A DNA stretch of 64,000 nt from Blumeriella jaapii (taxonomy: Eukaryota > Ascomycota > Leotiomycetes > Helotiales > Drepanopezizaceae): the NCBI GenBank assembly GCA_009599575.1, contig VWND01000027.1:231001-295000 (forward strand), in the 5' to 3' direction. The notes beneath the pieces were generated by a model, which made no database searches, had not been told where the DNA came from, and saw only the letters and a program-made list of their open reading frames with translations. Positions 58,272 to 64,000 of the stretch are shown here, one piece after another (position 1 is the first letter of the stretch; every line of letters starts with the position of its first letter). The position numbers and the translations under genes were made by a program.

Positions 58272-60831
58272 TTATCAATAACTCTTTTTCTACGCTGGCG
58301 ACGGCGTAAACTATCTTTCCTCTCGAATTTTTCACAGGTTATATCAAAGTGATCGACCGGTCGTAAAAAAGCTTATTTCCGCACTTCGCGAAAAATGGCT
58401 TCTGTTCAACGATCCTTTTTTTAGCAGAGCTTTTCAGCTTCTGCTACTACACTTCAACTTCCCTCCTCCTTTTAATCAGCGAAAAAGCAGCCTCCCCCAG
58501 AAGCTTTTTTTTTTGAAAAACAGTCCTCCTCCCGAAAAAAGAAAAACAAAAGAAAAAGCAGAGCGCTAACCATTTCGCCTGTCATCTTCTCATACCTTAG
58601 CGCTAAAAGCGTTTAGTTAAGACTTTTGCAAAATCAACTAAAAAAAACGCAAAAGCGTAAACGACAACTTCTGGAGATTATGCGATTGCGACAGATTTTT
58701 TAATCAAAGCGTTTAATAAAATCTATCGAACGTGCTTCTGCCAGTCGCGAATCTGCTGCTCCTTCTCCTTTTCGCAACGTTTCATTTTAACTAACAAACG
58801 CTGCAAACCAACCTCCACGCTTTTCGCGAACTTTTTTTGGATTTTCCTATAACGGCCAAAACTTTAGCGCGTTTTTTAAACGCTATAATTCCCATTTATC
58901 TGCTGATTCTCGATTAGCTCGTATAAAACGCGTTCCGAACCTTAAATTTAAGCTAAATAATAGTAAAGATTACAAAGTACGCTATTAAAAGATTAAAATT
59001 TTCGATAATCTCGAACTTTATTACGACTATTTCGCTGGCGATCGATTTCGCAAAAATTATATATTCGATCAGACCGAAAGCGTAGCAAAAGAGTTTTTGA
59101 TCCCGCGTATTTTAAACCGTTCCGACCCTATATTTCCCGAAAAATTAATAAAAAAGATCGCCGATTTCCTGGCCGACTTTTTAAACGTTCAAAAGGCGAA
59201 AAACGAATTTAAGATGCTTGCAATAAATACGCACGACGACTTTTGGCGATTTTATCTGCGATTTTCCATTTTCGCAGCGAACGCTCAAATACGGACTGAC
59301 AAACAGTTTCGAAACGCTTTTCGCGATAAAATACCAAAGCGTTTACGAAAAAAGCTGCATTTGGAATAGGCGCGTACAACGACCTTCAAGGATTGGCTTA
59401 CCGCCGTCCGTTAAAAAAAACAAAATCAGTTGGCTAAACGAATTTTATACGCGAATCGCTTTTTAATTAAATCTATTATTTATCAAAATGGTAAGTTTTT
59501 AATTAAAGCGTACTACGAATCAAATCGTACGTACGAAAATCGTTTAAATGCTTCATAAGCTTTCTTTCAATCCTTTATTTTTCCTTTTCCTTCACGCCAA
59601 AACGCCCCTTCTGGCGTTTTTCTTTTTCGATCGGACCAACGATAACGCTCGTTTTTTATTTCACACCAGAAAGTTCGAGGCCAATCTGCACGACCTTTTA
59701 CGGGCCGATTTTCGGTTCCATCTAAAAGCTTTTTTAGGCTGGTAAATATAAACGAGGTCGAACCGGCCGAGAATTCGCCCTTTGATAGTAATAATAAAAA
59801 CGAAAACCTTTTTCCAAACGATTTTTAAAACGCATACGAGAAAATCGAAAGCTTTTCCGCCAGTCGAAGAAACGCCCAGGCTTAAGCAAAGCCTTTTTCT
59901 TAGGCGTATTACGCGATATGCGTTATTTTAACGTTCGAAAGCTTTTTGGTAGCGATTTATTAATAATCTCCGTTATATTTATTAAAAATGGCTTTTCGTA
60001 CAAAGTGAAAGCGCTCGCCGATTTTAAAGCGAACGGTTATGCGTTAATCGATTCGGCGCTGATCAAATCTTTTTTTTTTTTTTAAAACCTTTGATTTAAC
60101 TTTTCCCGGCTTTTTTTTTTATAAAAAAATATAATAGAGCTCGTAGCCATTTAATTACACATTTTACGCTTTTTAATTTTATTATTAACAATCGAATACA
60201 ATCGTTTATTTTTTTTTTAATTACCAATTTCGGAAATTATAATATGATTTTAAAAAAAGCTTGGCTGGCCGAACACTAAGTTCTATTAAACTGTAATAAA
60301 CGCAAGCTTTATTAGCCGAAGTTTTATCTTCTTACAGCTTTTTACGCTCGTTGTATTAAAGTTTTTTATTTGCACCTCCGAAAAATTCAATTTCGCCATC
60401 AAAACGACGCTGTAAAACGTAACAAAAACCTTAATTAATTGTGGCAAATCTACGACGCTGTGCGGAGCGCGAAAAAGTCGAATTTTATTCGCGGTGCCAA
60501 TTTCGATAGCGACGCCAGTAGGATAATATAAAAAATTATATTACTTTCTTAGGCTGCCGATCCCCTTTTTATTATTTCTTCTTTTTCTTTTTTTTTTTCG
60601 TCAAAACAGCTTTCTCGTTTTACGAAGAACAATTACACTAAAGACCGAAAAAAAGCCTTCGCCGCGATGGCCTTTCAGCTTAATATAATCGATAGTTTAA
60701 ACAAGCCACCTTTTGAACCTTTCAAACGATTAGTTCGAAAACGAGTCTTTTAACCTACTGTTTACCCAATTTCCATTTGCCAAATTATTGTACACGCTTT
60801 TAAGCTAATTTTCAAAAAGAAAGCAATTGAA

Positions 60832-61600
60832 GTGTTTTTAATTTCTTTATACGAGATCGACAGAATACTAGACGACTTTACGTATAATATTTTTTTTAAA
60901 ACCCAATTTCATAGTTTTTTCGAACGTTTCAAAACTAATAAAATATCGATTTCGACCTTTTTAACCAGCTTAGCAGAACTAACTTCGAATAAACCTTTCT
61001 TCGAATCTTTTCCTTCGGAGTACAAAAACCTCGAACACGTGTTTTTTAAAGCCGCCAGTAACGAGCTAGCCTTTCACCGGCCCTACGATTATAAAATCGA
61101 GCTTATTGTAAATAAAAAAAAGCTGAAATATATTTTTTTATATAAAATATCGATTTTAGAATTCGAAATTGTTAAAACCTATCTGCAAAACAATTTTAAT
61201 AAAGGTTTTATCGAACTTTTCATCGCTTTTTTCGCTGCTTTAATGCTTTTCGCTAAAAAACCCGACGGTTCATTGCGTTTCTGTATCGACTATCGAACTT
61301 TTAATAATATTATTCGTAAAAATCGCTATCTTTTCCTTTTTATTAATAAAACTTTTGCTCGTTTTTCGAAAGCGCGAATTTTTACAAAGCTCGATATTCG
61401 TTAAGCCTTTCACAAAATTCGAATAAACCCCGCCAGTAAAAAACTGACGACGTTTCGTACGCGTTACGGCGCTTATAAATGCAAGATGCTACCTTTTAGC
61501 TTTATTAATAAATTCGCAACTTACCAACGCTATATACGACGTTTTCTTCGACTATTTAAACGATTTCTGCATTGCATACCTGAATAACATTCTCATTTAC
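60832..61600 (+). pseudogene. Gypsy reverse transcriptase remnant
   Basis: A 190-residue open stretch keeps EYKNLEHVFFKAASNELAFH, HRPYDYKIEL, KKPDGSLRFCIDYRTFNNII and ARIFTKLDIR, then a stop where CAA became TAA. The frame continues as AFHKIRINPASKKLTTFRTR. The catalytic YLDD box near 61576 reads YLNN, so both aspartates are lost. Confidence 0.9.
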
Positions 61601-62019
61601 TCGTCCGACCTTTTGAAACACGCCATATACGTTCGCAAAATGCTTTAAAGGCTCGCTGACGCTGGATTATAAGCCGATATTCGGAAGTTTAAATTTAACG
61701 TTATACGGACCCGTTATTTAGGCTTTATTATTTCGACTGAAAGCCTAGAAGTAGATCCAGAAAAAGTTTTCGTAATCGCCTATTAGAAGTTTTCTACTAC
61801 TGTAAAAAGTGTACAAAGCTTTTTTGGTTTTTATAACTTTTACCGACGTTTTATTCGAAACTACGGTATAATTGCAAAGCTTTTGATTTATTTAACCAAA
61901 GCTAACGTTTTTTTCAATTTCATTTCTGAATATCAGGAAAGTTTCGACCTTTTTATACTAGCTTTTATTATTGCATTAGTTTTATAATATTATAAACAAA
62001 ACCTTTTTTATATATTAAA

Positions 62020-62395
62020 AACTGACGCTTCCGACGGCGTAATAGCTTTTGTGCTTTCGCAATTCCATAGCGACGACTGGCTTCCAGTCGTTTATTTCAG
62101 CAAAACCATAGCCTTCGCAAAGCTAAACTACGTCGTACACGATAAAGAAATGCTCGCAATCGTAAGATCTCTAAGCAATTTTCGTGCTAAACTAATTGGC
62201 TTAATTTATCAAATTAAAATAATTACTAATTACAAAACTTTAAAATACTTTATAATTTTTAAATTTTTAAACGTTCGATAAGCACGCTGAGCCGAACTCC
62301 TCGCCGATTATAACTTTTTTATTACGTACAAACCAGATAAACATAACTTTTTGATTAACGCATTAACACGTCGTACGAGCGAACTCGACCGCTAA
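62020..62395 (+). pseudogene. Gypsy RNase H remnant
   Basis: LKTDASDGVIAFVLSQFH, PVVYFSKTIAFAKLNYVVHD, DKEMLAIV and the end FITYKPDKHNFLINALTRR follow the gypsy RNase H pattern. The first catalytic Asp and the Glu of DKEML are kept. Confidence 0.85.
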
Positions 62396-62589
62396 AACTT
62401 TTTTAAACGCATTTAACGCCTGCAAATACTTTTTCGAGCCGATCAGATCGATTATCGCCTTTTAACTAAAAAACTTCGACCGCTTACGGCCTTCGAAACA
62501 GCTGTTTTTATCGTTGAAATAACTGATTTTTTACCCGTACTTCGTATCGTTAATCAGCTTTTTTACGCTAATCGCACAGCTAGCAGCCT

Positions 62590-63480
62590 GATGGCCTTTC
62601 GAAAGAAAGCTGTACGAAACGCTACGAAAAGGAACGATAACAACATTTCGTATATATTTAAACGCGACCTGCTGTTATATTACGGTCGTTTAATAATACC
62701 AGACGTCGATCATTTTCGTTTGGCTTTTATACGAAAAGTGTACGACCAGATTTCCACCGCTTATTTTAGCGCTCGCAAAACTACGCAATTGCTTTCGGAC
62801 TAATATTATTAGCGAAGTATAACAGCTTTCGTAAAACAATACTGTCGCAATTGCCACGCTTATCGAAAAAGTTTTGTTTCAAAAGATAAGCGCCCCGGCT
62901 TTTTTTAATTTCTTTTTGTTTTTGACCATTTTTGGAAGCACGTTATAATAGACTTTTGCAGCTTTAATAAAAACAAACACGGTTACGATAACGTATTCGT
63001 AATAATAAATCGCTTTTCCAAATAGATTATTTCGATTTTTTGCTACAAAAATATCGACGTTCGAAGCCTCGCCAAATTATATATATTTCACGTATATAAG
63101 TATTTTGGCCTTTCAAAAAGTATTATTAGCGATCGTGGCCTTTAGTATTAGTTTATTTTCTGGTTTGAATTAAACAAAATATTCGATACGCAACTAAAGC
63201 TTTCGATAGCCGTTTATTTTGAAACCGACGGTCAGACCGAAATTTACAACTAATATTTGCAAAAACGCTTTCGACCTTTCGTAAACTTTTATTAAAACGA
63301 TTGGAACGAATTTTTTTTAATAATAAATTTCGCTTAAATAATTCTTTTTCACGAGAATCTAGATGGCTTTTCATTTTTTGAAATTATATACGGTTATATT
63401 TCTTATATCAATTGAAACTGAAAGCTCGATATTTCCTTTTTTTTTAATTTTTTATATAAGCTAAACGCAGACGAAGCTCG
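62590..63480 (+). pseudogene. Gypsy integrase remnant
   Basis: The zinc-binding part shows an AYFSARKTTQLL segment and a CRNCHAYRKSFVSK box. The core shows IISDRG (the second catalytic Asp) near 63120-63135. Several stops intervene. Confidence 0.75.
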
Positions 63481-63569
63481 TGCGTACGCTCGCCGCCATT
63501 ACGACGCTTAAAACCTCGCCAAATCGCATTTTTAACAAACCTACGATAAAATAAAAAAAAATGCGAATA

Positions 63570-63905
63570 AATCTCGCCGCGCGAACGATTTTAACGTTGG
63601 CGATTACGTATAGCTCGATATACGCTTATTTCCGACCTCCCGGCCTTTTCGTAAGCTCGATAATTCTACAAACGGCCTTTTTAAAATTATAGCCAAAATT
63701 TTCGATAACGCTTTTAAGCTAGACCTTTTTAATATTATAAACGTACACCCAGTTTTTCACGCTAATCGACTGCGTAAAGCAGTTGACGACGCGCTTTTAG
63801 ATCAGGTTAACCCAGCTTTTAAATTTATTAATATAACTGGTGAGCTTAAATACGAAATCGAAAAATTAATCGCTTGTCGAATGCAGCGGAAAACCTTTTA
63901 ATACA
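63570..63905 (+). pseudogene. Integrase C-terminus with chromodomain-like end
   Basis: NDFNVGDYV, RPFRKLDNSTNGLFKI, VHPVFHANRLRK and ITGELKYEIEKLIACRMQRK match the GPF/GPY module followed by a chromodomain start in fungal chromoviruses. The domain ends at a stop near 63899. Confidence 0.72.
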
Positions 63906-64000
63906 AAGCTTTTTGAATAGGCTTAAATAAAAATCTTACGTAATACTCCGCGTTTGACTTTATATACGCTTTTTTGAAAATGCGCGACTTTTATTTGACG

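Larger units (their letters stand above)
57973..64000 (+). mobile_element. Chromodomain-type Ty3/gypsy retrotransposon, inactivated, runs off the window
   Basis: After the LTR come gag-like sequence (58400-59760), reverse transcriptase (about 60990-61600), RNase H (62020-62390), integrase (62600-63480) and a chromodomain-like end (63580-63900). Stops and frame breaks are throughout. The order is Ty3/gypsy. It begins inside the 3' part of the older gypsy element, so it is probably nested. Confidence 0.85.

Overview
The window is nuclear DNA of a filamentous ascomycete (Pezizomycotina). The evidence is short introns of about 47-110 bases with GT donors and fungal branch points (CTAAC/CTGAC type), a fungal gene set (phosphoketolase, GARP subunit, WSS1, YTH1, DUF1776, GH18 and GH64 wall enzymes), and AT-rich retrotransposon relics whose reading frames are broken by C-to-T type changes, as expected after repeat-induced point mutation (RIP). 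I cannot fix the class or genus.

Layout. 1-15.6 kb is a gene-bearing block: a PhoD-like phosphatase (its 5' end lies outside the window), an unrecognised single-pass membrane protein with a duplicated internal module, adenine phosphoribosyltransferase (minus), a multi-pass membrane protein, and a UVRAG/Vps38-like autophagy and endosome protein. 15.6-19.5 kb has no gene I can support. 19,479-25,489 is one complete but dead Ty1/copia retrotransposon with 195-base LTRs and a 5-base target duplication (AAAAG). It lies 293 bases upstream of the intronless phosphoketolase gene. 28.2-34.9 kb is a repeat-rich spacer around a frameshifted GH18 chitinase. 34.9-51.6 kb is dense: YTH1, DUF1776 (minus), a divergently transcribed M61-like pseudo-peptidase, WSS1, a GH64 glucanase, a cytochrome P450 relic (minus), VPS53 and thioredoxin reductase (minus). 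From about 52.0 kb to the end the sequence becomes strongly AT-rich: a decayed Ty3/gypsy element, apparently interrupted at 57,973 by a second Ty3/gypsy element that has a chromodomain-like tail and runs out of the window.

Function. Most genes are unrelated housekeeping genes: endosome/Golgi traffic (VPS53, UVRAG-like), 3' mRNA processing (YTH1), repair of DNA-protein crosslinks (WSS1), redox (thioredoxin reductase), purine salvage (APRT) and carbon flux (phosphoketolase). The wall-degrading enzymes and the P450 relic are the accessory part. I see no biosynthetic cluster, CRISPR array, tRNA or rRNA gene.

The points most worth checking are: an M61-type peptidase fold that has lost both zinc histidines; three genes that each lack exactly one G in a G run (assembly error or real decay); a copia element whose LTRs are nearly intact although its interior is wrecked; its insertion just upstream of phosphoketolase; and a TACTGTAC-type palindrome scattered through the spacers.
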